From assembly GCF_003459245.1 (NCBI RefSeq), contig NZ_QRVG01000020.1:1-35587 (forward strand): a DNA stretch of 35,587 nucleotides, given 5' to 3'. The translations under genes and the position numbers were made by a program. The notes beneath the pieces were generated by a model. The model worked only from the letters and a program-made list of their open reading frames with translations, had not been told where the DNA came from and searched no databases. Positions 21,771 through 30,523 of this stretch are shown here, one piece after another (position 1 is the stretch's first letter; every line of letters begins with the position of its first letter). Source of the stretch: Collinsella sp. AF23-2 (GTDB lineage Bacteria > Actinomycetota > Coriobacteriia > Coriobacteriales > Coriobacteriaceae).

Positions 21771-22915
21771 AGCGGTTGTCGCTGCAGTGGCGCATCACGT
21801 TGATGACGGCACTGCTGATATGTTCGACCTGCGTACTTATGAATTGCCTGGTTGGCTACTCCGGCATGCGCTACATGGACTCGATTGGTGCAGAAGCGTC
21901 GGCGCACAGCAAGGTGGAGGCGGCCTCGCCCAGCTCATTTGACCCGACAAACAAAGAGCTCGACGACGCGCTGACCATCGTCGTGAACGACGCCCAAGAA
22001 TCGTTTGGCGCGACGAGCTGGTATATAACTGCGGCGGTGACGCTGCTCGGCGGCGTGCTGGCCTACTTTGTAAGCGGACATGCGCTGCGGCCGTTGCGCT
22101 TCTTTGCGACGCAAGTCGAGAGCGTGCGGCCCGACAACCTCGCCGACACAAAAATCAGCGAGGACGTGCCCTCTGAACTCAGGCGCTGCAGCGCGTCGTT
22201 TAACGACATGATTGCCCGCCTTGACGAGGGATTTTCCGCACAAAGACAGTTTACGGGCAATGCGGCGCACGAGCTGCGCACGCCACTTGCGCTCATGCAG
22301 GCCCAGGTCGAGCTGTTTTGCGCCGAGCACCCCGACGTCGACGCCGATACAGCGAGCCTGCTCGGGCTGCTGCAGGAGCAGACCGAGCGAATGACGCACA
22401 TGACAAAGACCCTGCTCGAGATGAGCGAGCTGCGCAGTGTCCCTTGCAACGATGTGATTGACCTAGCGCCGATGATCGAAGAAGTGCTCACGGACCTGGC
22501 ACCCCTTGCCGAGCAAAAAGACATCACGCTTACAAGTGAGGGCGACGCGCAAACGATCGGCAGCGACACGCTGATCTATCGGTTGCTGTTCAACTTGACC
22601 GAAAACGCCATACGCTATAGCGCGCCCAACTCGACCGTGCAAATCAACGCCTGCGCCGAAGGCGACCGCGTGCTGCTACGCGTGCGCGACCAGGGGCCGG
22701 GCATTCCCGAGCAATACCAGACGAGCATCTTTCAGCCCTTCTATCGCGTCGACAAATCGCGCAGCAGGGCATACGGCGGCGTGGGGCTGGGGCTTGCGCT
22801 GGTCTGGGAGATCGCCGCACTTCACGGCGGCTCCATCGAGGTCGAAAAGAGCTCGGAGCGCGGAACGACCATGCTCGTGACTCTTCCCACTCGCGCACTC
22901 GGCTCATTAAAATAA
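21767..22915 (+). CDS. Membrane sensor histidine kinase
   Basis: A 382-residue kinase with membrane segments at about 10-32 and 87-104 enclosing a short extracytoplasmic region of about 55 residues, a HAMP-like linker (HALRPLRFFATQVESV), then the phospho-acceptor His168 in NAAHELRTPLALMQAQ. The ATPase domain has an N box (LLFNLTENAIRYS), a G1 box (DQGPGIP) and a G2 box (YGGVGLGLALVWEIAALHGG). The start overlaps the response-regulator stop as ATGA, so the pair is translationally coupled. The small sensor loop has no recognisable domain or cysteine pair, so the signal is unknown; redox or envelope stress is suggested only by its neighbours. Confidence 0.95.
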   Translation: MKRLSLQWRITLMTALLICSTCVLMNCLVGYSGMRYMDSIGAEASAHSKVEAASPSSFDPTNKELDDALTIVVNDAQESFGATSWYITAAVTLLGGVLAYFVSGHALRPLRFFATQVESVRPDNLADTKISEDVPSELRRCSASFNDMIARLDEGFSAQRQFTGNAAHELRTPLALMQAQVELFCAEHPDVDADTASLLGLLQEQTERMTHMTKTLLEMSELRSVPCNDVIDLAPMIEEVLTDLAPLAEQKDITLTSEGDAQTIGSDTLIYRLLFNLTENAIRYSAPNSTVQINACAEGDRVLLRVRDQGPGIPEQYQTSIFQPFYRVDKSRSRAYGGVGLGLALVWEIAALHGGSIEVEKSSERGTTMLVTLPTRALGSLK

Positions 22916-22998
22916 CGAACGGGATGGCACGCCGCGTGGCGTACCATCCCGCACATAATATCGAGGATGTGACAAAGGGACTGTCCCTTTGTCACATC
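22914..22998. repeat. 85-bp composite repeat, copy 2
   Basis: Begins inside the histidine kinase stop codon. The first half is a GGGATGG...CCATCCC hairpin; the second half is a full TGTGACAAAGGGA palindrome (22967-22997, 14-bp stem, CTG loop). It is roughly five-sixths identical to 16945-17029. It lies between the convergent kinase and GMP synthase genes and probably terminates both. Confidence 0.78.
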
Positions 22999-23031
22999 TG
23001 CTAGTTCTCGTCGCCTACCAGCTGAGTTAGC

Positions 23032-24012
23032 TTACTCCCACTCGACCGTGCCGACGGGCTTCGGCGTGAGGTCGTAGCACACTCGGCAGATGCCGGGAAC
23101 CTCGGCGGTGACGCGAGCGGTAATACGCTTGAGCAGCGCCCAGTCGAGCTCGGGCACCTCGGCGGTCATGACGTCAACGGTGTTGATGCAGCGGATGATG
23201 CAGGGCCAGTCGTAGGCGCGCTTACCCTCGCGCACGCCGGTGGCGCGGAAGTCGGGCACGACGGCAAAATACTGCCAGATGGTCAGACCTGCCTTGTCGA
23301 TCTCCTCGCGCACGATGGCGTCGGCTTCGCGCAGCGCCTCAAGACGGTCGCGGGTGATGGCGCCAAGGCAGCGGACGCCCAGGCCAGGACCGGGGAACGG
23401 CTGACGCTCAACCATGTTCTCGGGCAGGCCGAGCTCGCGGCCCACGACGCGCACCTCGTCCTTGTACAGCAGCTTGACGGGCTCGCAGAGCTCAAACTGC
23501 AGGTCATCGGGCAGGCCGCCCACGTTGTGGTGAGCCTTCACGCCATCCTGGGACTCCAGGATGTCGGGATAGATGGTGCCCTGGGCGAGGAAGCTAACCT
23601 CGTCGCCAACCTTGCGGGCCTCCTCCTCGAACACGCGAATGAACTCGGCGCCGATAATCTTACGCTTGGCCTCGGGCTCCTCGACGTCCACGAGCTTATC
23701 CAGGAAGCGATCAGTCGCGTCAACATAGACCAGGTTGGCGTCCATCTGGTTCTTGAAGACGTCGACGACCTGCTCGCTCTCGCCCTTGCGCATCAGGCCG
23801 TGGTTCACGTGCACGCAGATGAGTTGCTTGCCGATGGCCTTGATGAGCAAGGCCGCGACAACCGAGCTGTCAACGCCGCCCGAAAGGGCCAGCAGGACCT
23901 TCTTGTCGCCGATCTGCTCGCGGATTGCAGCGACCTGCTCTTCGATGAACGCCTGGGCAAGTTCGGGAGTGGTGATACGCACCATGTCGTCGGGACGCTT
24001 GTTGGGATCCAT
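23032..24012 (-). CDS. GMP synthase ATP-pyrophosphatase/dimerisation subunit without amidotransferase domain
   Basis: A 326-residue protein matching only the C-terminal two-thirds of bacterial GuaA. It starts about 30 residues before the P-loop-like SGGVDSS (44-50), continues through the synthetase domain ([30 protein letters not shown]) and ends with the dimerisation domain ([34 protein letters not shown]). It should adenylate XMP and aminate it with ammonia. The glutamine amidotransferase domain that bacteria normally fuse at the N-terminus is absent, and no such gene is nearby. The start has AAAAGGAG eight bases upstream, so it is not a truncation at the DNA level. This resembles the archaeal two-subunit arrangement. 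Confidence 0.92.
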   Translation of the reverse strand: MDPNKRPDDMVRITTPELAQAFIEEQVAAIREQIGDKKVLLALSGGVDSSVVAALLIKAIGKQLICVHVNHGLMRKGESEQVVDVFKNQMDANLVYVDATDRFLDKLVDVEEPEAKRKIIGAEFIRVFEEEARKVGDEVSFLAQGTIYPDILESQDGVKAHHNVGGLPDDLQFELCEPVKLLYKDEVRVVGRELGLPENMVERQPFPGPGLGVRCLGAITRDRLEALREADAIVREEIDKAGLTIWQYFAVVPDFRATGVREGKRAYDWPCIIRCINTVDVMTAEVPELDWALLKRITARVTAEVPGICRVCYDLTPKPVGTVEWE

Positions 24013-24078
24013 GCAGAGCTCCTTTTCGGTTCGATGGGAATGCGTTACACGTATGCAAACGCACCGTCACATGACCTC

Positions 24079-24107
24079 ATTATATGCAGAACGAGATGCG
24101 TTTCCCA
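24079..24107 (-). promoter_or_regulatory. Probable promoter of the GMP synthase gene
   Basis: A perfect TATAAT (24079-24084 on the minus strand) lies 17 bp from a poor -35 box, TGGGAA (24102-24107). The transcript would have a leader of about 60 bases containing a short TGCGTT/AACGCA hairpin. It is too short for a purine riboswitch. Confidence 0.45.
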
Positions 24108-24162
24108 TCGCTGCGACAGAGCTTTTTACAGGGGTGGTATTTTTTCCTAATGTCGAGGTCAG

Positions 24163-24273
24163 CTAGGCTTCGGTAGCCACCTTGGGAGCATCGCCAATAG
24201 ACTCTTCCTTTATACGTTCGGCACAATCGTAGGCGATACCCACAAATTCAAGTCCCGAGCAACAGGAGTACAA
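24163..24273 (-). CDS. Possible 36-residue peptide of unknown function
   Basis: A short frame from TTG (24273) reads through EFVGIAYDCAERIKEESIGDA to VATEA and stop. Its composition and codon use look protein-like. There is no ribosome site, and a stop lies three codons upstream of the start, so it could be a small gene, a leaderless frame or the tail of a decayed gene. Nothing recognised. Confidence 0.25.
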   Translation of the reverse strand: MYSCCSGLEFVGIAYDCAERIKEESIGDAPKVATEA

Positions 24274-24309
24274 TTGCTGCTATTGTTGCCAGCTGTTGGG
24301 AGATGGAAG

Positions 24310-25314
24310 ATGGACTGCGATGGCTACCCATGCGTTCCCATGCCGTTGATGTGCACTGCCTTTGTGCCGGGGCAGATGGACGCTGCGGTTGCAGGCATTT
24401 CCGACCCCGATTCGCGCGCCATTGCCACGGCAGAAGCGCTGTACTTTCGCGGACAGGCCACCCTTGCTGCCAAGACGGCGCGCCCCTATCTTGACGCCAC
24501 CGATCCCGCACTGCGCTATTCCGCATGCTTTATCTGCGGATACGCCAGTCTGTCGCTCAACCGTATCGCCGACGCCCGCCGGTGCCTTGCGGGCATCCTC
24601 GATACGCCAACTGACGAGGAATCGCCCGCCGTCCACGCCACGCATATCCTGTTCGCCTCGGCCGCGAGCGTCCTGCTGCACTTGCCTTCCCCGTATTCTG
24701 CCGAAGAGTTTTATCCGCTTGCGGCGCATCTGCCCGAAGGCCTGCGCTTGTTCGCCAGCTACGTGATGGCGCATGCCCTGTACCTGCGCGGCGAATATGG
24801 CCGCAGTCTGGGCATGGCGGAAAACGCCCTAATTATGAAACAGGGAAGCTATCCCATCTCGGAACTGTTCCTGCACCTGGCAGCTTCCATGGCATACATG
24901 AGTCTCAAAGACGTCGACGCCGCAAAAGCGCATTTTGGCGCCGCTTGGGACATTGCGCGCCCCGACGGCCTCATCGAGCTCATCGGCGAGCACCACGGCC
25001 TTTTACAGGGGCTCATCGAGGCGTGCCTAAAAACGCAATACCCTGACGATTTCGCGCGCATCATCGAGATCACGTACCGCTTCAGCTACGGCTGGCGGCG
25101 CATCCACAACCCCGATTCGGGCGAGGACGTGGCCGACGATCTAACGACCACGGAATTCACCATGGCCATGCTCGCCTGTCGTGGGTGGACCAACGCCGAA
25201 ATCGCACGCCATATGGGAGTATCGCCGGGCACCGTCAAAAACCGCCTATCCGGCGTATACGCAAAGCTTGGCATCGGCACACGCGCCGAGCTGGTCGCGC
25301 ATATGTTGCGTTAG
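24310..25314 (+). CDS. LuxR-family regulator with helical-repeat N-terminal half
   Basis: A 334-residue regulator. The C-terminal about 65 residues form a LuxR/FixJ helix-turn-helix (TTTEFTMAMLACRGWTNAEIARHMGVSPGTVKNRLSGVYAKLGIGTRAELVAHML). The first 260 residues are alpha-helical with TPR-like periodicity (AEALYFRGQATLAAKTARPYL, ASYVMAHALYLRGEYGRSLGMAENAL) and no receiver or ATPase domain. The ATG at 24310 has GGGAG seven bases upstream and is preferred over the TTG at 24274. It is followed 155 bp later by a giant surface protein on the same strand, which it may control. The input signal is not visible. Confidence 0.88.
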   Translation: MDCDGYPCVPMPLMCTAFVPGQMDAAVAGISDPDSRAIATAEALYFRGQATLAAKTARPYLDATDPALRYSACFICGYASLSLNRIADARRCLAGILDTPTDEESPAVHATHILFASAASVLLHLPSPYSAEEFYPLAAHLPEGLRLFASYVMAHALYLRGEYGRSLGMAENALIMKQGSYPISELFLHLAASMAYMSLKDVDAAKAHFGAAWDIARPDGLIELIGEHHGLLQGLIEACLKTQYPDDFARIIEITYRFSYGWRRIHNPDSGEDVADDLTTTEFTMAMLACRGWTNAEIARHMGVSPGTVKNRLSGVYAKLGIGTRAELVAHMLR

Positions 25315-25469
25315 CGACCGGGCTGCCAAGCGCATCGAACGCGTTCCGGAACCCGGCGCTTCGCTCGATCAATTTGGACATTTTGGCCATCGAACGGCAC
25401 TACCGCCACGAAGCGTCTTCTCGCAAAATTGGATTATTTCCACCGATATTTGCGGGATGGGAGCCCAAG

Positions 25470-28400
25470 ATGCTTGATCGCCGTTCGTTACTTGTTGCTG
25501 GAGCGTCCTCGCTGGCGAGCATCATGTTGCCTCGCGTGCCGGGAAGCGAAAATGCCTTCCTGCTGCCGTTCGCGCCCACCGCGGCCTATGCCGACGAAGA
25601 AGATCCCTTCAAGGTGCTCGTTCTCTCGCGCACCATGTTTGGTGTAGTCGTGGTCGACGTCGCCAACAAGAATACGCCCATCGCAGGTGCCCAGGTCACG
25701 CTCACATCGCGCTATGCCGTAGGCAAGCAGCTCACCGCCACGACCGATGACGAAGGCACGGCCATCTTTGAGGTCGCCCCTCTTTCGGAAGACTACGTGG
25801 ACGAGGCAACGCTTCTCGACGCGTACGACTTTAACGGCGGCATCTCCATTAGCATGGCGGGCTACCGCGATGTCGAGATTCCCCTTGCGCGTATCCAGGG
25901 CGGCACCGCCATAACCGCACCCACACGTCCGCTGTCCGACGGCGAGCCGTACTTCCGCCAGCTCACATTCGACGAATGGGACATCCAGTACGCTGATGCC
26001 ACGTTCATGGCATTGCCGAAGGACGACGCGGCAAACGACCAACCCGACACGCATGCCTTTATTGTACAGGCACATCTGCCACAGGGTGGACAGGCAACGC
26101 TGCACATCAACAAGGTAATGCCCGCCACGGGTAGCTCGCCCGAAACCGTCACGCAGATCGGCCAGATCAAGGCCAGCGCATCAGGCGCGGATAATCTGGC
26201 GACGTTCACACTCGAAGACAAGTTTCTCGACGCGGCATCGGGCCTTCTGGAGGAAGGGTGCAAGCTGCGCTTTGTCCTCGACTATCAGGGCAAAACCTAC
26301 ACGCTCTCATCCCCCATGGCCGTTGTCACCGCGCCGGCCGCAAAGGCGGAATCGGGCTCGACCACTATCGTCCCCACTACCATGGACCAAGAGGTCACTC
26401 CGTTTGATTTCCCCGCGGCGTTTCCCGGCATCGGCGGCAATAAGTTCACGTGCTGGATACCCACATTTCCGATCCTCTTCGATTTCTCGTTTGCTGGATA
26501 CGTGCTGTTTGGCGGAGGATACAAACCAGCCAGCTATATGAACGATTCGGGCAATCCGGATCCGGAGTACTGGAAGAAGTCACCGCGCGAGTCGGGCGCC
26601 AAGCAGGCAAACCGCTACCTCGACGAAATGGAGGGGAAGTGGAATCAGTACAAAAGTATGAGTGCCGGTTCGGGCACCGATCCAAGAAACACCAAGCTCC
26701 TTCGCCACCATTGCACGCCGCTGTTCACGATGGATATCGCCACACAGCTGTACGGCTCGCTCGCCTACGATTGGGTGGGCAAAACCTGGGGTGACAACAA
26801 CGACCCCGCATACGGCAATATTAAGGCCCTCTTCCAGGTAAGAACCGACCTCAATTGGACCGAGCAGTTTACCCTAGGACCGGTGCCGTTTTTCCTAAAC
26901 GTCAACCCCTGGGTGCTGGCAAAACTGGCGCTCGCCGTGGGCGCCCACACGCACGGCAGCGGCGCGGCGTTTTTCAAGAACATTTCGCTCGACTATTCCA
27001 ACACGTCGGGCTCGTTCACCATCCAGATCGGACTTGCCGTCACCTTTGGAGCCGGCATTGCAGGCGTCGCTTCGTCCGCTGTGCGTGGCGCCGCATCCCT
27101 CACACTGTTCATTGGGTACGAGAAGGCAGATGGACACCAGCTTCCGCGGCTGCGCGTAGGTGCAGACGTCGATGTCGATGTGATACTCCAGTTCGTAATG
27201 TTCAAGTGGACCACCAAGGCTTGGTCGGGGTCGTGGCCCACACTCATCGATTCGTGGAATATGTCGGTGAACAATGGCGACCAGTATGTACTCCAGCGCT
27301 CTGAGCTGGCATTGGGTGGAAATACGCCTTATACGTTGGATGCCTGCTTCGGCTCGGCCGGCAACGCCGAAGCAGGTGGTGTGCCGCAGTTTATCGCATC
27401 GGCCACCATCGTCACCAACGCCGAGCTGCTCGCACGCGCCGAGGTTAAGGCCACTGCCGTAAATGCCGCGCCTGTCGTGCGCGATTGGGATCAAGCGGCC
27501 ACGCGCATTGAGCTCGAGGCGGATTCAGAAAGCGAAGACACGGGACAGATCGAGCATTTCGTCCATGCACTGGTAGAGAACGACGAAAACGCCGCGCCGA
27601 TGTATGAGTACACCTACATCGGTCAGTCAACGAACGCCGTTGCGGACCCGAACGCCAATTCTGCCGGCGTGTCGGAGGACGAGCGTGGCGGCATAAAACC
27701 CTCGAGCGACAACGTGCTGTTTTCCGGCGTGCTCAGCGAAGCCCACATGAAGCTAACGATGATTGCCGGCGTAGAATGCCTGTTCCGTATCGCCTCGGTG
27801 CGCTACGGCGACAATGGCCGCTCGCGCCTGGTGGTGCACACAAAGGCAAACGGCACGTGGTCCGCTCCCACGCCCGTGGACTTTCCCCTTGGGTTTGGCG
27901 AGGGCGACGTGGAGCGCGACGGCATATTCGATTACGACTTCGACGTGGTGGAATATACGGACGGAAGAGGAAACCAGGACGCCTACGTGCTGCTGGTCTC
28001 GGGCGAGCGCCCCGCCGGCGACAACACCCTTTTCGATACGGCAAGCACAGCCGGCATACTGTCCGTTGTGCGCCTGCGCATAAGTAATGACGAGATCCGC
28101 GTTGTGTCGCATACGTCATGGCGCAGCATCTCGCGCGGCCGCCTGCAAGAGGATGGCTACCATTGCCTGCAGTGCCCGCGCATCACGGTAGGCAAGACGC
28201 TGATCGACGGACGCCTGTCGGGTGCCTACCTCCACCGCCGCGGAACCACCGCAGAAAAGGCGCTCGGCAGCGAGGCCGAGGTTGCGCTGGAATGCTTTAC
28301 CCTGTGGTCGGATGATTTGGGCGACAGCCTGACGTTCCGCCAAGTTCTTCGCTTTCCGCAAGCACCGTCGAGTATCGAGCTGAGCGAGCCCGAGAATATC

Positions 28401-29840
28401 AACGGCAAAATGGTGGTGCCCGTTGCGTACGAGACCGCAGACGGTTGCGGCTGCGCATCGTACGCCGTGATCGGCCAGTCCATTGCGGGCTGGGGCGTTA
28501 TGCCACCAGACGCCACGGTGCCCCATGCGGTGCCGTGGCCACAACATTCGGGCTTTTTGGCCACCGTCAACGAGCAGCTGCAGCATATTACTTGGACGCG
28601 AGGCGCATCGGCATTTGCAACGCAGCCCGTGGGTGCCGCAGGCTGTGGCCCGGCATCGTTTAGCGTAAGCAACAACGGCAGGTGCGCGCTCTATGTAGAG
28701 AACACTGATGGCAAGGTGGGGCAAACCTACGACGAAGAAGGCAACCCGGTAGCAGTAATGGGCAAGCACTTCCGCATCTTCGCCAGCACCTTGGCAGGCG
28801 ATCTGTTCACGGAGCCGTTCGTGATGTGCGAGCTGGACCATCCCGTCGATCAGATAACGACATTTTTGACGTCGGGAGGCATGCTCTCCGCGCTCGCCAC
28901 GCACATTGTGAGCGCGGAGAAGAGCGAGGCAGAGCTGCACGGCATCGAAGTGCCTCTGGTGGCGTGTGCCACTCCGACGGGCGCGGTCGCTACCTCGGGC
29001 GCGGTGGTGCCCGGAGCAGCAGGCGAATCCTTCATGGTCACGGTGCGAAACGACGGCAACACTTTGCTGACTGCCGGCACAATCGATCTGTACCGAGAGG
29101 GCTCCAGCCAGCCGTTCTCCAGCGCATCCATCGGATTCGGAGCGAACGCACGCATGGCTTCGATCTACGATCCAGAGCTTGCCGAAGACGCTTCGGCCAA
29201 CGACATGGCACACGTAAAGTACGCGCTCGAGACGCTGGGCGCACGTTTTGCAACGCACCCGCTGGTAGCCGACAACGGCAACGCCGTGCTGGCACCGGGT
29301 TGCACGGCACAGTTCCGTATGAGCTTCGCCATCCCCGAGAGTTGGAACGACGAAGTGGGCAAACGCGTAACGCTGTATGCGAAGGCGCGTAATCTGGTGG
29401 CGCTCGATCCCGTAACGCTCGAAGAAATTCGACCGGGCGCAAACTCCGCGCTGGGCGCTGTGCTGCACGAGCTCCACATTCCCGACGCGGCATGCGAGCG
29501 TGCAGAGGTGCTGGTGGGCGTAAGCGGCAACGCGAATACGACGGGACTCCACGACGCACCGATGACCGTGGACGGCGATGGCGGCTCGAGCGGCGGCGGT
29601 TCCGGCACGGGAGGCAGCTCCGGTGGCGGCAGCGGCTCTGGCAGCGGCAAGGACCGCGGTAACAGCAAGCGTTCTGGAAAAGCAGGCGCGCTTGCTGGAA
29701 CGGGTGACAGCAACATCCCCCTGACGGCAGCCGCAGCAGCACTCGCCGCAGCCGGAGCCGGCCTCGTCGCCTACAGCGCCCGCCGCACGGCGCTCGAAAA
29801 CGACACCGCCGATGAGGTCAATTCTGATAAGCCTCGCTAG
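25470..29840 (+). CDS. Large cell-wall-anchored surface protein with LAGTG sorting signal
   Basis: A 1456-residue secreted protein not assigned to a named family. The N-terminus has a signal peptide with a Tat-like DRRSLLV motif and a likely cleavage after AYA near residue 46. Residues about 50-150 resemble a Cna-B or carboxypeptidase-regulatory Ig-like fold (TPIAGAQVTLTSRYAVG, DEGTAIFEVAPL). The middle is long, with a hydrophobic glycine-rich patch (GLAVTFGAGIAGVASS) and no recognised domain. Near 1180-1230 is an Ig-like or CARDB-like strand set (GESFMVTVRNDGNTLLTAGTI). A Gly/Ser linker (about 1370-1395) precedes LAGTG (1408-1412), a hydrophobic segment and basic SARR. This is a sortase signal of the LAxTG kind used by class E sortases of high-GC Gram-positives. 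The start has GGGAG 9-13 bases upstream. Adhesion or surface display is likely, the ligand unknown. Confidence 0.85.
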   Translation: MLDRRSLLVAGASSLASIMLPRVPGSENAFLLPFAPTAAYADEEDPFKVLVLSRTMFGVVVVDVANKNTPIAGAQVTLTSRYAVGKQLTATTDDEGTAIFEVAPLSEDYVDEATLLDAYDFNGGISISMAGYRDVEIPLARIQGGTAITAPTRPLSDGEPYFRQLTFDEWDIQYADATFMALPKDDAANDQPDTHAFIVQAHLPQGGQATLHINKVMPATGSSPETVTQIGQIKASASGADNLATFTLEDKFLDAASGLLEEGCKLRFVLDYQGKTYTLSSPMAVVTAPAAKAESGSTTIVPTTMDQEVTPFDFPAAFPGIGGNKFTCWIPTFPILFDFSFAGYVLFGGGYKPASYMNDSGNPDPEYWKKSPRESGAKQANRYLDEMEGKWNQYKSMSAGSGTDPRNTKLLRHHCTPLFTMDIATQLYGSLAYDWVGKTWGDNNDPAYGNIKALFQVRTDLNWTEQFTLGPVPFFLNVNPWVLAKLALAVGAHTHGSGAAFFKNISLDYSNTSGSFTIQIGLAVTFGAGIAGVASSAVRGAASLTLFIGYEKADGHQLPRLRVGADVDVDVILQFVMFKWTTKAWSGSWPTLIDSWNMSVNNGDQYVLQRSELALGGNTPYTLDACFGSAGNAEAGGVPQFIASATIVTNAELLARAEVKATAVNAAPVVRDWDQAATRIELEADSESEDTGQIEHFVHALVENDENAAPMYEYTYIGQSTNAVADPNANSAGVSEDERGGIKPSSDNVLFSGVLSEAHMKLTMIAGVECLFRIASVRYGDNGRSRLVVHTKANGTWSAPTPVDFPLGFGEGDVERDGIFDYDFDVVEYTDGRGNQDAYVLLVSGERPAGDNTLFDTASTAGILSVVRLRISNDEIRVVSHTSWRSISRGRLQEDGYHCLQCPRITVGKTLIDGRLSGAYLHRRGTTAEKALGSEAEVALECFTLWSDDLGDSLTFRQVLRFPQAPSSIELSEPENINGKMVVPVAYETADGCGCASYAVIGQSIAGWGVMPPDATVPHAVPWPQHSGFLATVNEQLQHITWTRGASAFATQPVGAAGCGPASFSVSNNGRCALYVENTDGKVGQTYDEEGNPVAVMGKHFRIFASTLAGDLFTEPFVMCELDHPVDQITTFLTSGGMLSALATHIVSAEKSEAELHGIEVPLVACATPTGAVATSGAVVPGAAGESFMVTVRNDGNTLLTAGTIDLYREGSSQPFSSASIGFGANARMASIYDPELAEDASANDMAHVKYALETLGARFATHPLVADNGNAVLAPGCTAQFRMSFAIPESWNDEVGKRVTLYAKARNLVALDPVTLEEIRPGANSALGAVLHELHIPDAACERAEVLVGVSGNANTTGLHDAPMTVDGDGGSSGGGSGTGGSSGGGSGSGSGKDRGNSKRSGKAGALAGTGDSNIPLTAAAAALAAAGAGLVAYSARRTALENDTADEVNSDKPR

Positions 29841-29888
29841 CTCCTAGTTACTTTTGTGAGAGACGCCGGCTCGGCTCATCGAACATCA

Positions 29889-29924
29889 AATGGGCTGGTT
29901 CTGGATACCCAGAGCCAGCCCATT
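29889..29924. terminator. Bidirectional terminator between convergent genes
   Basis: A 16-bp stem, AATGGGCTGGTTCTGG (29889-29904) against 29909-29924 with one G-U pair, closed by a four-base loop. It lies between the surface protein stop and the stop of the convergent membrane protein gene. Confidence 0.8.
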
Positions 29925-29929
29925 ACGCA

Positions 29930-30514
29930 TTAGATGTCGTCAGAGGAGTCGAGTTCTGCCTCGAGCTTGGCACGGCGTCTTTTCGCCGTGAAAAACGTTG
30001 CGCACAGGCCAGCAAACGTGGCCGCGAAAATCGTCGCACCGCAGAACACGCCCGTGGCCAGGTTCGCCAACCAAAAGACGCTTTCGAGTGGTACGATCTG
30101 CGCCTCAGCAATACAGCGCATTGCGGCAATAACAAGCGCGAACGCGGCGCCGCTAAGACCGCTGACAAGCAGGAAATATCCAGCAGGAAGATGCTCGGTT
30201 TGCCCAAAACGATTGGTATCGACATAGCCCTTCCGCGTTTGCAGTCCTGCGCAAATCAACATTACGAGAACGAGCCACAAATACATGGCTGCCTCGAACG
30301 GCGTTGCAAAGCCATGCGGCATTTCACTGGCGTCGCTGTGAACCCACGCAACCTGTCGAGCTATAAACTGGTAGAAAAAGATCATCAACATGCCAAACGA
30401 AAGTAGCACGAAACCAATCTTGTAGATCTTCGCGCTCTCAGCCTCCAGGCGCTCATCCTTTGGGCCGGCATATTCACGCCACTTTTGCACGAGTTTTAAA
30501 TCTTCAAATTTCAT
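29930..30514 (-). CDS. Small integral membrane protein of unknown function
   Basis: A 194-residue protein with four hydrophobic segments (YKIGFVLLSFGMLMIFFYQFI, AAMYLWLVLVMLICAGLQ, YFLLVSGLSGAAFALVIAAM, ANLATGVFCGATIFAATFAGLCATFF), a charged N-terminal arm and a basic-then-acidic tail (KRRRAKLEAELDSSDDI). Such proteins are often paired with a small XRE regulator, as here: the start lies nine bases after the regulator's stop and its TAGGAG ribosome site overlaps that stop, so they are co-transcribed and coupled. No enzyme motif was seen. A membrane effector or signal receiver for the regulator is a guess. Confidence 0.8.
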   Translation of the reverse strand: MKFEDLKLVQKWREYAGPKDERLEAESAKIYKIGFVLLSFGMLMIFFYQFIARQVAWVHSDASEMPHGFATPFEAAMYLWLVLVMLICAGLQTRKGYVDTNRFGQTEHLPAGYFLLVSGLSGAAFALVIAAMRCIAEAQIVPLESVFWLANLATGVFCGATIFAATFAGLCATFFTAKRRRAKLEAELDSSDDI

Positions 30515-30523
30515 AGCGAACTC

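Noticed and set aside
24013..24072. Purine riboswitch in the GMP synthase leader
   Set aside because: The predicted leader is only about 60 bases with one small hairpin; no three-way junction of the purine or PRPP type can be drawn.
28116..29552. Minus-strand open frame of about 478 codons inside the surface protein gene
   Set aside because: Rich in Cys, His and Arg, no motif; it lies wholly within a sense gene that continues to a sorting signal.
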